Of a stretch of 29,517 nt of DNA, positions 10,241 through 17,873 are shown piece after piece. The position numbers and the translations under genes are program-made. The stretch covers positions 1-29,517 of the forward strand of contig CAKSUL010000023.1 in the NCBI GenBank assembly GCA_934501475.1. Reading direction: 5' to 3'. This DNA comes from an uncultured Roseovarius sp. (GTDB lineage Bacteria > Pseudomonadota > Alphaproteobacteria > Rhodobacterales > Rhodobacteraceae). Under the pieces are notes generated by a model. It did not search any database and was not told the DNA's origin. It saw nothing but the letters and a program-made list of their open reading frames with translations. The number at the start of each line of letters is the position of its first letter. Position 1 is the stretch's first letter.

Positions 10241-10913
10241 TCAGGCCTGCGCGTGAAGGCGGCGAAGCGTGCCTGTCAGGCGCACGGTCAGCGGGCCGGG
10301 CAGGCGCAGCGCCAACGCCCGCGCGAGGGCATCGTAATACCAAAGGGTGCCTGCGCGCGGTGCGGTGAAGCGATCGAACACGACAAGGCCGTCGCGCTGC
10401 AGATCATGCAGGATGGATGTCGCATTGTGCAGCTTGTCACAGGTCGTGACCAGAATGGCATCCTGAGATTTTGTTGCGATTCCAGCCAGATAAAGCCTTT
10501 TGCATTTTTCCTGAATCAGGGAAAGTGCAAAAGGCCCACGCCCTTTCAATGTCGTGGGCGTTTCGCATCTGATCCGTGTCTCAGATCAAATGCAAAACGC
10601 TTTAGGCATCCTTGCGGATGCGCCATTCGGCCTTGTCGTCGCCGTCGCTGTCTGAGCAGGCCAGAACGATCCGCGCGACCCGCGCGCCGAAACGCTGTTC
10701 GATCTCCGCGGCGGTTTGCAGGCCGCCCTGATCCTCGACCGCGTCATGCAGAAGGCCGCCGATGGCCTGATCCTCGTCGCCACCATGTTCCAGCACCAGT
10801 GCCGAAACCGACATGAGATGGGCAATATAGGGGATGCCGCTGGCCTTGCGCGTCTGGCTGCGGTGCTACCGTGACGCAAAGGCCAGAGCATCGTCGAAAC
10901 GATGTGTGAGAAT
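10241..10913 (-). pseudogene. disrupted RelA/SpoT/Mesh1-type HD hydrolase
   Basis: Two halves of one HD-domain protein lie in different frames. The upstream half reads ASGIPYIAHLMSVSALVLEH and LLHDAVEDQGG (the HDxxED motif of ppGpp hydrolases); the downstream half reads AILVTTCDKLHNATSILHDL and ends RLTGTLRRLHAQA. Three lesions are visible. The expected start at 10911-10913 is ATT, six bases after a GAGG site. Codon 16 is TAG (10866-10868) where a leucine is expected. A 110-bp element sits at 10493-10602. Removing the element and one TA copy rejoins the frame exactly (RIRKDA then YLAGIATKSQ) and gives a 186-residue ancestor. Probably inactive, unless the ATG at 10814 is used for a fragment. 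Confidence 0.85.
10493..10602. mobile_element. 110-bp MITE/REPIN-like element inserted in the HD gene
   Basis: The ends are inverted repeats, AAGCCTTTTGCATTT and AAGCGTTTTGCATTT (14 of 15 identical), flanked by TA at 10491-10492 and 10603-10604, which looks like a 2-bp target duplication. Each end is also a hairpin: 17-base arms at 10495-10511/10519-10535 and at 10558-10574/10584-10600, with a third hairpin GCCCACG/CGTGGGC (10534-10540/10553-10559) between them. No transposase is encoded. A TA target fits IS630/mariner-type mobilisation; the paired inverted hairpins also resemble REPIN architecture. No second copy was seen in the window. Confidence 0.8.
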
Positions 10914-10946
10914 GAAAACCTCGATATATGGCAAAGTCGTGCAGAG

Positions 10947-10955
10947 TTATCCACA
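10947..10955 (+). other. consensus DnaA box, isolated
   Basis: TTATCCACA matches the DnaA-box consensus exactly and sits inside a small inverted repeat GTCGTG/CACGAC (10937-10942 and 10954-10959 approximately). It lies in the gap between the HD pseudogene and the helicase gene. A single box without AT-rich DNA or further boxes does not indicate an origin; it may be chance or a titration/regulatory site. Confidence 0.35.
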
Positions 10956-10983
10956 CGACTCATATGCTAAGGCAGCCCCGGCA

Positions 10984-11016
10984 AATGACAAGGACCGCGG
11001 GCATGACCCTGCGGTC
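10984..11016 (-). terminator. probable terminator of the DEAD-box helicase gene
   Basis: The arms GACCGCGGG (10993-11001) and CCC-T-GCGGTC (11007-11016, one bulged base) form a strong stem that overlaps the helicase stop codon. On the minus strand it is followed by CTTGTCATTT, a weak T-rich tail. Confidence 0.5.
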
Positions 11017-12601
11017 AGCCCGGCTTGCGGTCTTCGAAGCTGAGGGCGATGAAGCTGGGCATGTGATCGCCCATGCCGACGGTCTTGTCCTGGCGACCGC
11101 CGCTGTCGGATTGCCCGCGCCCGCCGCCACGACCGCGCGAGGAGCGGCCCTGTTTGTCATCGCTTTCCGGGCGGCTTGACGGCTCTGGGCGGCTTGCGCT
11201 TTCGGCGCGCGTATCCTTGCGCTCGGCGTGCTCGCGGGGGGCAGGCTTGCGGGCAGGGCTGTCCGTCTTGCTGTCCGCTTTGTGCTCCGGCTTGCTTTCG
11301 GTGGTGGCGTCGGCGGCCGCCATCTCGGGCGCGTCATCGGGTTTGCGCCGGCTGCGGGTGCGGCGCGGCTTGGCCGATTTATCGTCCGGGGCGGCGGCTT
11401 GCGGGGCGGGGCTGCGCTGATCGCTGGGCGCGTCACTGTCGCCACCGCTGCCTGTCAGCGGGCTGTCAAGGCGCGGAATGCTCTTCTGGATCAGCGCCTC
11501 GATCGCCGCGAGGTTCTTTTCGTCGCGCGGGATGCAGATCATCATTGCCTTGCCGGCCCGCCCTGCACGTCCTGTGCGCCCGATGCGGTGGATGTAATCC
11601 TCGGGGTGGCTGGGCACGTCAAAGTTGAACACATGGCTGACTGCAGGCACATCAAGCCCGCGCGCCGCCACGTCCGAGGCCACCAGAAAACGCAGATCGC
11701 CCGCGCGGAACCCGTCCAGCGTGCGCGTGCGTTGCGACTGATCCAGATCGCCATGGATCGGCGCGGCGTCATAGCCGTATTTCTTCAATGATTTCGCGAC
11801 GATATCCACATCCGTCTTGCGGTTGCAGAAGATGATCGCGTTGGTGCATTTGTCGCCCTCGGCGTCGATCATCCTGCGCAGGACATCGCGTTTTTCCGAC
11901 GCTTCGCGGTCCTTGCGCGAGCCTTTGAACATGATCACGCCCTGTTCGATCGTCTCGGATGCGGTGGCCTGGCGGGCGACCTCGATCCGGGCCGGGGCAC
12001 TGAGGAAGGTGTTGGTGATGCGCTCGATCTCGGGGGCCATGGTGGCGCTGAAGAACAGGGTCTGGCGGGTGAAGGGCGTCAGGCTGAAGATCCGCTCGAT
12101 ATCGGGGATGAAGCCCATGTCGAGCATGCGATCGGCCTCATCCACCACCATGATCTGAACGCCGGTCAACAGCAGTTTGCCGCGCTCGAAATGGTCCAGC
12201 AGGCGGCCGGGCGTGGCGATCAGGACATCGACGCCCTTGTCGATCAGCTTGTCCTGTTCCTTGAACGACACGCCGCCGATCAGCAGCGCCTTGGTCAGTT
12301 TCAGGTGCTTGGTGTAGGTGTCGAAGTTTTCCGCCACCTGCGCGGCCAATTCACGCGTGGGGCACAGCACCAGCGAGCGGGGCATGCGCGCCCGCGCGCG
12401 CCCGCGCGCCAGCAGCGTGATCATCGGCAGCACGAAGCCGGCGGTCTTGCCGGTTCCGGTCTGGGCGATGCCCAGAACGTCGCGCCCTTCCAGTGCGGGC
12501 GGGATTGCGCCCTCCTGAATGGGGGTGGGGCTTTCGTACCCGGCCTCCTCAATGGCTTTGAGGACCTTCGGGTTCAGATTCAAATCAGAGAATTTTGTCA
12601 T
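11015..12601 (-). CDS. rhlE: DEAD-box ATP-dependent RNA helicase (RhlE-like)
   Basis: This 528-residue protein has both RecA-like helicase domains. In order: Q motif GYESPTPIQ (21-29), Walker A AQTGTGKT (46-53), PTRELAAQ (81-88), Walker B VDEADRMLDMGF with DEAD at 154-157, and SAT (185-187). The second domain has HGDLDQSQR, VASDVAARGLDVPAV and HRIGRTGRAG. The C-terminal ~140 residues are a low-complexity Arg/Ser/Asp/Ala tail, rich in RG near the end, usual for RhlE-type RNA-binding extensions. The start MTKFSDLNLN was chosen because the 26 upstream in-frame codons do not look like helicase sequence. It likely unwinds structured RNA in ribosome assembly or mRNA decay; RNase J is encoded nearby but convergently. 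Confidence 0.95.
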   Translation of the reverse strand: MTKFSDLNLNPKVLKAIEEAGYESPTPIQEGAIPPALEGRDVLGIAQTGTGKTAGFVLPMITLLARGRARARMPRSLVLCPTRELAAQVAENFDTYTKHLKLTKALLIGGVSFKEQDKLIDKGVDVLIATPGRLLDHFERGKLLLTGVQIMVVDEADRMLDMGFIPDIERIFSLTPFTRQTLFFSATMAPEIERITNTFLSAPARIEVARQATASETIEQGVIMFKGSRKDREASEKRDVLRRMIDAEGDKCTNAIIFCNRKTDVDIVAKSLKKYGYDAAPIHGDLDQSQRTRTLDGFRAGDLRFLVASDVAARGLDVPAVSHVFNFDVPSHPEDYIHRIGRTGRAGRAGKAMMICIPRDEKNLAAIEALIQKSIPRLDSPLTGSGGDSDAPSDQRSPAPQAAAPDDKSAKPRRTRSRRKPDDAPEMAAADATTESKPEHKADSKTDSPARKPAPREHAERKDTRAESASRPEPSSRPESDDKQGRSSRGRGGGRGQSDSGGRQDKTVGMGDHMPSFIALSFEDRKPG

Positions 12602-12701
12602 GTGTATCCGTGGTTTGCGGACACATCTTGGCCCGCTCGTCTTTTCGGGTCGGGCCCGGTCGGCCCCGTGGTTCTCCACATGGATGACCCGTCAGATTGG
12701 C

Positions 12702-12730
12702 GTTTACCGGAAAAAGGGGGGGATGGTCAA
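12702..12730 (-). promoter_or_regulatory. candidate promoter of the helicase gene
   Basis: On the minus strand TTGACC (12730-12725) and GTAAAC (12707-12702) are separated by 17 bases, about 100 bp before the helicase ATG. This would leave a long 5' leader, which ends in a small hairpin next to the start codon. Sequence match only. Confidence 0.35.
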
Positions 12731-12795
12731 TGGACACTGCGTTTGCGTCAACAATACTGCGTGAGCGCCGCGGATTGTTGCACATCGGGCATGGA

Positions 12796-13731
12796 TCAGG
12801 CGTGATCGGGGAAATGGCGCGCGCGCTTGGCCTCGAGGTCAAGGTCAAAGCGGTGCAACAGCCCATGCGCGCGCAGCCGGTCCAGCAATCCCGGCGATGC
12901 GGTGCAGACCTCATCGTAGAACGCACGCAGCGCGTCTTCGCCGCCCTCGGCCTCGATCATGGAAAACAGCGCGTTCATGTTGAGATTGGCGACACCCGCC
13001 CCCTTGAGCGAGGGGCGATAGGATCCCGCGCGCAGCCGATAGCGATAGGCGTGCTGCCAATGCGACCATGAAGGCGCGTGCAGATGGCACAGATGGGTCT
13101 CGTCAAGGTGGTGGACATTCGGGATCTGCGTGCCGTCCACAAAGGCATTGTGAATCCGCAGGCTGAGATTGTCGGCACCGCAACGCACAAAGATCTTGCC
13201 GCTGACATGGCTGAGAAAGCCGCCATTGAGATGCGCACCGAAATTGGGATAGATCGCCTCGCTTTCATCGCGGCGCATCCATGCGAGCGTGGCGCAGGCC
13301 TTGAAATAGCCGTCACTGTCGGGGCCGCAGGGGGCCAGGGCCTCGATCGGGCGGATGCGGGCGGTCATGGCGTCGTCGGGCAGGGAGGCCAGCTGTTGCC
13401 CCAACGGGGTCAGCGGCCACAGGAATTCGTCCACGTCGATATGGCCCAGCCAGTCGACACCGGGGTTGCGGCGATAGGCGCGGGTCGCGTTCCTGGTCTG
13501 GCGCGGCTGATGGGCCTCGGGGCGGCGGCCGCGCCAATAGCCCTCATCCGTCACGATGACGCGACAGCGCGGATGCGCATTCAGGGCCGCGCGCGCCTCG
13601 GGGGCGTCGTCATCAAGGTAGATATGCAGAACATGCGCCCCCAGATCGAGATGATGGGCGGCAAAATTCAGGATGTCGCGGGACGGCGCCTTGATCGTGC
13701 TCACAAGGCCCCAGGTGACGGGTCTGCTCAT
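12796..13731 (-). CDS. glycosyltransferase family 2-like protein
   Basis: This 311-residue protein belongs to the group of proteins that open with WGLVSTIKAPSRDILNFAAHHLDLGA and carry a DxD metal-binding motif, here HIDVDEF (Asp99, Asp101). That pattern is known for GT-A fold glycosyltransferases of the Glyco_tranf_2_4 type. HLHAPSW and YRYRLRAGSY blocks follow in the second half. No membrane segment is seen, so it is probably cytosolic and may act on a surface polysaccharide; the acceptor is unknown. The start at 13731 was chosen by homology; an in-frame ATG at 13785 would add 18 residues. It is divergent from bolA and on the same strand as the helicase. Confidence 0.8.
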   Translation of the reverse strand: MSRPVTWGLVSTIKAPSRDILNFAAHHLDLGAHVLHIYLDDDAPEARAALNAHPRCRVIVTDEGYWRGRRPEAHQPRQTRNATRAYRRNPGVDWLGHIDVDEFLWPLTPLGQQLASLPDDAMTARIRPIEALAPCGPDSDGYFKACATLAWMRRDESEAIYPNFGAHLNGGFLSHVSGKIFVRCGADNLSLRIHNAFVDGTQIPNVHHLDETHLCHLHAPSWSHWQHAYRYRLRAGSYRPSLKGAGVANLNMNALFSMIEAEGGEDALRAFYDEVCTASPGLLDRLRAHGLLHRFDLDLEAKRARHFPDHA

Positions 13732-13880
13732 GGGCGCGACAATGCCGATGCGGGCCGGGGCGCGCAAGACGGGATCGTGTGCCATGCCCGCATGGCGCGG
13801 CATTTTGTCGGATTCGCGCCGCAGGGCCGGCAAACAGGCATTTTGGGGCGATCTGCGGGGCGTTCGCGCCGGGCTATGCC

Positions 13881-13909
13881 TTGCAAGTGGGGCCGCTGCG
13901 TTCTACATC
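13881..13909 (+). promoter_or_regulatory. candidate promoter of bolA-grxD
   Basis: TTGCAA (13881-13886) and TACATC (13904-13909) are spaced by 17 bases and lie about 25 bp before the bolA start. A GGAGG ribosome site follows at 13924-13928. This is a moderate match to a housekeeping promoter. Confidence 0.45.
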
Positions 13910-13934
13910 GGGGAAAATGACATGGAGGATGGAA

Positions 13935-14171
13935 ATGGCCATTCAGGCGAGTGATATCGAAGCGATGATCCGCGAGAGTTTTCCAAATGCGCGGATCACC
14001 GTGCATGGCGATGATGGTGCGCATTTCGCCGCCGAGGTGATCGACGCATCCTTCAAGGGCCTCAACCGGGTGCAGCAGCAACGCGCCGTCTATGCCGCCC
14101 TCAAGGGCAAGATGGACGGCCCCGCCGGCGAATTGCACGCCCTGGCCCTGACCACCTCTGCGCCGGACTGA
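13935..14171 (+). CDS. BolA family protein
   Basis: This 78-residue protein has the standard size of short BolA/IbaG-type proteins. Typical features are the N-terminal [30 protein letters not shown] block, the [17 protein letters not shown] helix, and the HALALTT strand near the end. The start is the ATG preceded by GGAGGATGGAA; the frame is open further upstream but without homology. BolA proteins form [2Fe-2S]-bridged complexes with monothiol CGFS glutaredoxins, and one such glutaredoxin gene follows 61 bp later. The pair probably acts in iron-sulfur cluster trafficking or iron sensing. Confidence 0.93.
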   Translation: MAIQASDIEAMIRESFPNARITVHGDDGAHFAAEVIDASFKGLNRVQQQRAVYAALKGKMDGPAGELHALALTTSAPD

Positions 14172-14232
14172 CGGCGCGCGACGACAGACACCAATGGGTT
14201 CACCACCCGCAGACCAAGCCCCGGAGACGAAA

Positions 14233-14595
14233 ATGACCGACACAAAGACCCAGATCGAAGACACCGTGAAATCCAATGACGTGGTTCTCTACATGAAGGG
14301 CACCAAAGACATGCCGCAATGCGGGTTCTCCTCGCGCGTGGCAGGGGTGCTGAATTTCATGGGCGTGAACTTTGCCGACGTGAATGTTCTGGCCGATGAG
14401 GCGATCCGTCAGGGTATCAAGGATTATTCGGACTGGCCGACCGTGCCCCAGCTTTTCGTCAAGGGCGAATTTGTCGGCGGTTGCGACATCATCACCGAAA
14501 TGATGCTGTCGGGTGAGTTGGACAAGCTGTTCGAGGATAACGGCGTGGCCTTCAACAAGGATGCCGCCGAAAAGATCCGCGAAGCCAACGCCTGA
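14233..14595 (+). CDS. grxD: Grx4-type monothiol glutaredoxin
   Basis: This 120-residue monothiol glutaredoxin carries the CGFS motif (Cys30 in MPQCGFSSR). Other family signatures are the glutathione-contacting [10 protein letters not shown], the cis-proline region [19 protein letters not shown], and a C-terminal helix [10 protein letters not shown]. It binds a [2Fe-2S] cluster with glutathione and delivers or exchanges it, often with BolA as partner. The start is the ATG at 14233, not the upstream in-frame ATG at 14194, because [18 protein letters not shown] is where the family begins. A strong terminator follows 89 bp downstream. Confidence 0.95.
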   Translation: MTDTKTQIEDTVKSNDVVLYMKGTKDMPQCGFSSRVAGVLNFMGVNFADVNVLADEAIRQGIKDYSDWPTVPQLFVKGEFVGGCDIITEMMLSGELDKLFEDNGVAFNKDAAEKIREANA

Positions 14596-14684
14596 TCATT
14601 CGGCCCGCTTCGCGCCGTTGCGCCGACGGCCTGCCCAGTGGGCGGGCCGCTCAGGTCCGGCTGGTGCGAAAGTGGACATGCAAG

Positions 14685-14716
14685 ACCGGACATGGCCCGC
14701 GCCTGTCCGGTTTTTT
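14685..14716 (+). terminator. rho-independent terminator of bolA-grxD
   Basis: ACCGGACA (14685-14692) pairs with TGTCCGGT (14704-14711), extended by GGC/GCC around a CCGC loop with one bulged base, and is followed by TTTTTT (14711-14716). The convergent sulfotransferase gene ends at 14720. Confidence 0.88.
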
Positions 14717-14719
14717 GCG

Positions 14720-15388
14720 TTACCGGAGATAGCTCAGAACCTCGTCATAGGTCAGACGCTCGCGGACCTCGGTCTGGATCTCCTGTTTCAGATCCGTGGC
14801 CTTGCTGCCCAGCGATGACTGGCTGTCCTTGGCCAGTGCGGATACATCCGCCAGCGACGGGCCTTGCAGGGTTGCGCCGAGGCGCGCCAGGAAATCGCGC
14901 GCGCTCGGTTCGGCCGTGTCGCGTGACACCAGATCCTCGTACCTGACATGGATCCGGGGCGCATGGGTCTGCGCCGCGTAGCGAAAGACCAGCGACAGGT
15001 AGATATCTATCTGGTCCTGAATGATTATTCTCTTTCGGCGGCTGCTCACCCAGGGAAGGATGCGCCCCTCGGTCAGGATTCGCGTCACCTGCGAGGCAAT
15101 CGCCGCCGCCGGATCGCGCGTCACCAGGATCAGCCCCAGCGGGCCGCCCTCCATGCGGTCGCGCGCGTGAATTTCCCGCAGGAAATGCGCCTTGTATCCG
15201 ATCGGATCATCCGAATTGATCCGGATCAGGTTCGCTCTGTTCGCCTTGCGCTGATGGATCGGCGGATCGAACCGTGCGCCCAGACAGCCTTCGGTCGGGC
15301 GGTTCGTGTAGGCCTTCAGAATCGCGCGAACAAGGTGATTTCCGCTTCTGGGATAAGAGGCGACATGCCAGGAAGGTTGACTTTGCAT
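14720..15388 (-). CDS. sulfotransferase-like protein
   Basis: This 222-residue protein has the PAPS-binding loop of sulfotransferases at its N-terminus, ASYPRSGNHLVRAIL (residues 10-24), followed by LILVTRDPAAAIASQV, which fits the 3'-phosphate-binding motif, and IHVRYEDLVS (about 145-154). It would transfer a sulfuryl group from PAPS to a carbohydrate or other acceptor. It is shorter than most Sulfotransfer_1 proteins (250-300). A glycosyltransferase gene lies about 1 kb away, so a cell-surface glycan is a possible target, which is inference. The stop lies right after the grxD terminator. Confidence 0.8.
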   Translation of the reverse strand: MQSQPSWHVASYPRSGNHLVRAILKAYTNRPTEGCLGARFDPPIHQRKANRANLIRINSDDPIGYKAHFLREIHARDRMEGGPLGLILVTRDPAAAIASQVTRILTEGRILPWVSSRRKRIIIQDQIDIYLSLVFRYAAQTHAPRIHVRYEDLVSRDTAEPSARDFLARLGATLQGPSLADVSALAKDSQSSLGSKATDLKQEIQTEVRERLTYDEVLSYLR

Positions 15389-15501
15389 CGGGCGGGCCTG
15401 CGTGTCGAATGGCTGATGCGCGCGGGCATAGCATCAATGCGGCCGCGGGCCAACCGGGCGGGGCAGGGGCGGCGGGGATATGCCGTTGAAAGCGTTTCGT
15501 G

Positions 15502-15528
15502 AAAAGGGACCGGCATTGCGCCGGTCCC
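15502..15528 (-). terminator. minus-strand terminator after the small gene at 15535
   Basis: GGGACCGGC (15506-15514) and GCCGGTCCC (15520-15528) form a perfect 9-bp stem with a 5-base loop. On the minus strand it is followed by TTTT (15505-15502). It begins six bases after the stop of the small minus-strand reading frame. Confidence 0.65.
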
Positions 15529-15534
15529 GTCCGT

Positions 15535-15702
15535 TCAGGCCCTGGCCGCCGAGACGACGCCCTTGATCAGGGCCTTGTCGCCCAGTTCGGCGCCGCGCTG
15601 TGCGCAGACCTTGCTGGGGCATCTGATGGGGAACCGGGCGATGTCACCGCTGCGCCTGTCCAGCGTGCTGATCATGCGCGACAGCACCGCCGCGCCGCCC
15701 AT
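15535..15702 (-). CDS. small hypothetical protein (55 aa)
   Basis: This is a short minus-strand frame starting MGGAAVLSRMISTLDRRSGD and ending ALIKGVVSAARA. It has two cysteines (in RCPSKVCAQ), no membrane segment and a net basic charge. Third codon positions are almost all G or C, as in neighbouring genes. A perfect hairpin with a T-run begins six bases after its stop. The ribosome site is weak. I do not recognise a family. It is divergent from trmB across about 100 bp. Confidence 0.5.
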   Translation of the reverse strand: MGGAAVLSRMISTLDRRSGDIARFPIRCPSKVCAQRGAELGDKALIKGVVSAARA

Positions 15703-15801
15703 GCGATGACCTGACCCGCGCGCCCCGAAATCGCGCGAAAATGGCGGCGCGAGGCGCAAATTGTTTGCGGGCACCGGCGCGGACCTGTAGAGGCTGCGGC
15801 C

Positions 15802-16515
15802 ATGATCAAGGACAAACATCCCTCGGGCGCGCCCTGGCGCAATTTCTATGGCCGATTCAAGGGCAAGGCGCTGCGCCGGTCCCAGGAAACCCTGCTTGAG
15901 CAGGATCTGGATGCCCTGTCGCCCGGCCCCGTCGGCTGGGATGAAAACCCCGAGCGGCGCGAACTGGACATTGCCGCGCTGTTTGGCGGGCGCGATCTGT
16001 GGCTGGAAATCGGCTTTGGCGGCGGTGAACATCTGGTGCATCAGGCCGCGGCCAACCCGGATGTGGGCCTGATCGGCTGCGAGCCCTATCTGAACGGTGT
16101 CGCCATGCTGCTGGCCAAGATCCGCAAGGCCCGCGTCGACAATCTGCGCATCCATCCCGGCGATGCCCGCGATCTGTTCGACGTTCTGCCCGAAGCCTCG
16201 GTCGGGCGGGCCTTTCTGCTTTATCCCGATCCCTGGCCAAAGAAACGCCACCACCGGCGCCGCTTTGTCACCGCGGAGCACCTGGCCCCGCTGGCACGGG
16301 TGATGAGACCGGGCGCGGTGCTGCGCGTGGCGACAGATATCGAGGATTACGTGCGCCAGACGCTTGAGGAAGTGCCGCGTCAGGGGTTCGAGTGGCTGGC
16401 CGAGCGCCCGCAGGACTGGCGCAGCCCCTGGGCGGACTGGTGCCCGACGCGCTATGAACAAAAGGCCCTGCGCGAGGGGCGGGTGCCGCATTATCTGACG
16501 TTTCGCAAGATCTAA
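15802..16515 (+). CDS. trmB: tRNA (guanine-N7-)-methyltransferase
   Basis: This 237-residue SAM-dependent enzyme makes m7G46 in tRNA. Family blocks are WRNFYGRFKGKALRRSQ at the N-terminus, the SAM-binding LWLEIGFGGGEHLVHQA (about 66-82), IGCEPYLNGVAMLL, DARDLFDVLP, the catalytic FLLYPDPWPKKRHHRRRFV, and the TRYEQKALREGRVPHYLTF tail. GAGG precedes the ATG by eight bases. Its TAA overlaps the TAG of the convergent argE gene by two bases. Confidence 0.96.
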   Translation: MIKDKHPSGAPWRNFYGRFKGKALRRSQETLLEQDLDALSPGPVGWDENPERRELDIAALFGGRDLWLEIGFGGGEHLVHQAAANPDVGLIGCEPYLNGVAMLLAKIRKARVDNLRIHPGDARDLFDVLPEASVGRAFLLYPDPWPKKRHHRRRFVTAEHLAPLARVMRPGAVLRVATDIEDYVRQTLEEVPRQGFEWLAERPQDWRSPWADWCPTRYEQKALREGRVPHYLTFRKI

Positions 16516-17675
16516 ACCGTCATCCGCGTGCTGAGCCGGTCCAGCATGCCCAGGCATTGATCCAGCTGTTCGATGGCCAGATATTCATCGGCCTTGTGGG
16601 CCTGCTCGATCGAACCGGGGCCACAGACAACGGCGGACATGCCGAAGGTCTGGAAAATGCCGGCCTCGGTGCCGAAGGGCACCACGTCGGCCGCGTTGGC
16701 CCCGGTCAGTTCCATGAAAATGTCCTTGGCCTCGTTCTCGTCGGCGGGCTCCAGCCCCTCGACCTCACCGATCACCTCGGTGGTGATGTCGGCATCGGGA
16801 TGCACGGCGCGCATCAGCGGCAGCAGCACCGACTGGCAATAGGCGTGCAGATCCTCCTTGACGAAACGTGCATCGGCCAGTTGCACGGGGCGCATTTCCC
16901 AATCGACCTGCGCGGTGCTGGGGATCACGTTATGGGCCACGCCGCCGATCAGCGCGCCGGTGTTGATCGTGGTCCAGGGCGGATCAAAGCGGCTGTTGGC
17001 GGGTGTGCGGGCGCGCAGCGCGTCCTTCAACTCAAGCAGGCGGTTGACGTAGCGCACGGCGTATTCCACCGCGTTCACCCCGCGATCCGGGCCCGATCCA
17101 TGCCCCGCCAGACCGCTGAACCGGGTGGTGTATTCGTAACAGCCCTTGTGCCCTTCGATGATGCGCATGCTGGTCGGCTCACCGATCAGCGCAAGGGCCG
17201 GGCGCAGTTCCAGTGCGCGCAGGCTGTTGACCAGTGCACGCGCCCCGAAACAGCCGGTTTCCTCATCATAGGTAAATGCGAAATGGATCGGGCGGGTGGT
17301 GATGCGTTCGGCAAAGATCGGGGCCATTGTCAGCGCGGCGGCGATGAACCCCTTCATGTCGCAACTGCCGCGCCCGAACAAACGCCCGTCGGCTTCGTGC
17401 ATCAGGAACGGATCGCTGGCCCAGTCCTGATCGGCCACCGGCACCACGTCGGAATGGCCCGACAGAACGATGCCGCCATCCACTTCGGGGCCGATCGTGG
17501 CAAAGATATTGGCCTTCTGCCCGGTCGCATCGCGAAAGATATGCACCTTGGCGCCCGCATCCTCAAGCCGGTTGGCCAGATAGGCGATCATGTGCAGATT
17601 GCTGGCCTCCGAGAGGGTGGGAAACCCGATCAGCGTGCCCAGCGTCTCGATCGTGTCGTCCAGTGCCGTGCGCAA
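16512..17675 (-). CDS. argE: acetylornithine deacetylase (M20 peptidase family)
   Basis: This 387-residue zinc hydrolase of the M20/ArgE group removes the acetyl group from N-acetylornithine in arginine synthesis. The metal ligands are visible as LSGHSDVVPV (His74, with catalytic Asp76), GRGSCDMKGF (bridging Asp106), the YDEET pair (Glu138/Glu139) and GEPTS; a dimerisation domain begins near AGHGSGPDRGVNAVE. The start is TTG, chosen because a strong GGGGGAGGG site lies just upstream and the homology begins there. The 3' end overlaps the trmB stop on the other strand. Related M20 deacylases are possible alternatives, but the overall sequence fits ArgE best. Confidence 0.9.
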   Translation of the reverse strand: MRTALDDTIETLGTLIGFPTLSEASNLHMIAYLANRLEDAGAKVHIFRDATGQKANIFATIGPEVDGGIVLSGHSDVVPVADQDWASDPFLMHEADGRLFGRGSCDMKGFIAAALTMAPIFAERITTRPIHFAFTYDEETGCFGARALVNSLRALELRPALALIGEPTSMRIIEGHKGCYEYTTRFSGLAGHGSGPDRGVNAVEYAVRYVNRLLELKDALRARTPANSRFDPPWTTINTGALIGGVAHNVIPSTAQVDWEMRPVQLADARFVKEDLHAYCQSVLLPLMRAVHPDADITTEVIGEVEGLEPADENEAKDIFMELTGANAADVVPFGTEAGIFQTFGMSAVVCGPGSIEQAHKADEYLAIEQLDQCLGMLDRLSTRMTV

Positions 17676-17873
17676 TTGCGGCCCTCCCCCTGCCGTGGAA
17701 ACAGACCGAGAGTGTTGACAGAACCCGGTCGGGTCAAGGCATTTGTTCTCCCGCCCGGCGCGCAGCGGCGCCTATGCGCAAGCGCCAGACCTGTGATGTC
17801 GCTGCCCGCGCGCCACCCGAGAGCATGACGCGCCGCACCGAAATCCGGGGTGCGGGTTCTTGGCGCGCCTGCG

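Noticed and set aside
10586..10963. 125-codon minus-strand frame over the HD gene
   Set aside because: It is out of frame with the HD motifs and is Arg/Ser-rich; the true remnant lies in another frame.
17715..17743. TTGACA on the plus strand as a promoter
   Set aside because: No -10 match at a proper distance and no plus-strand gene downstream.
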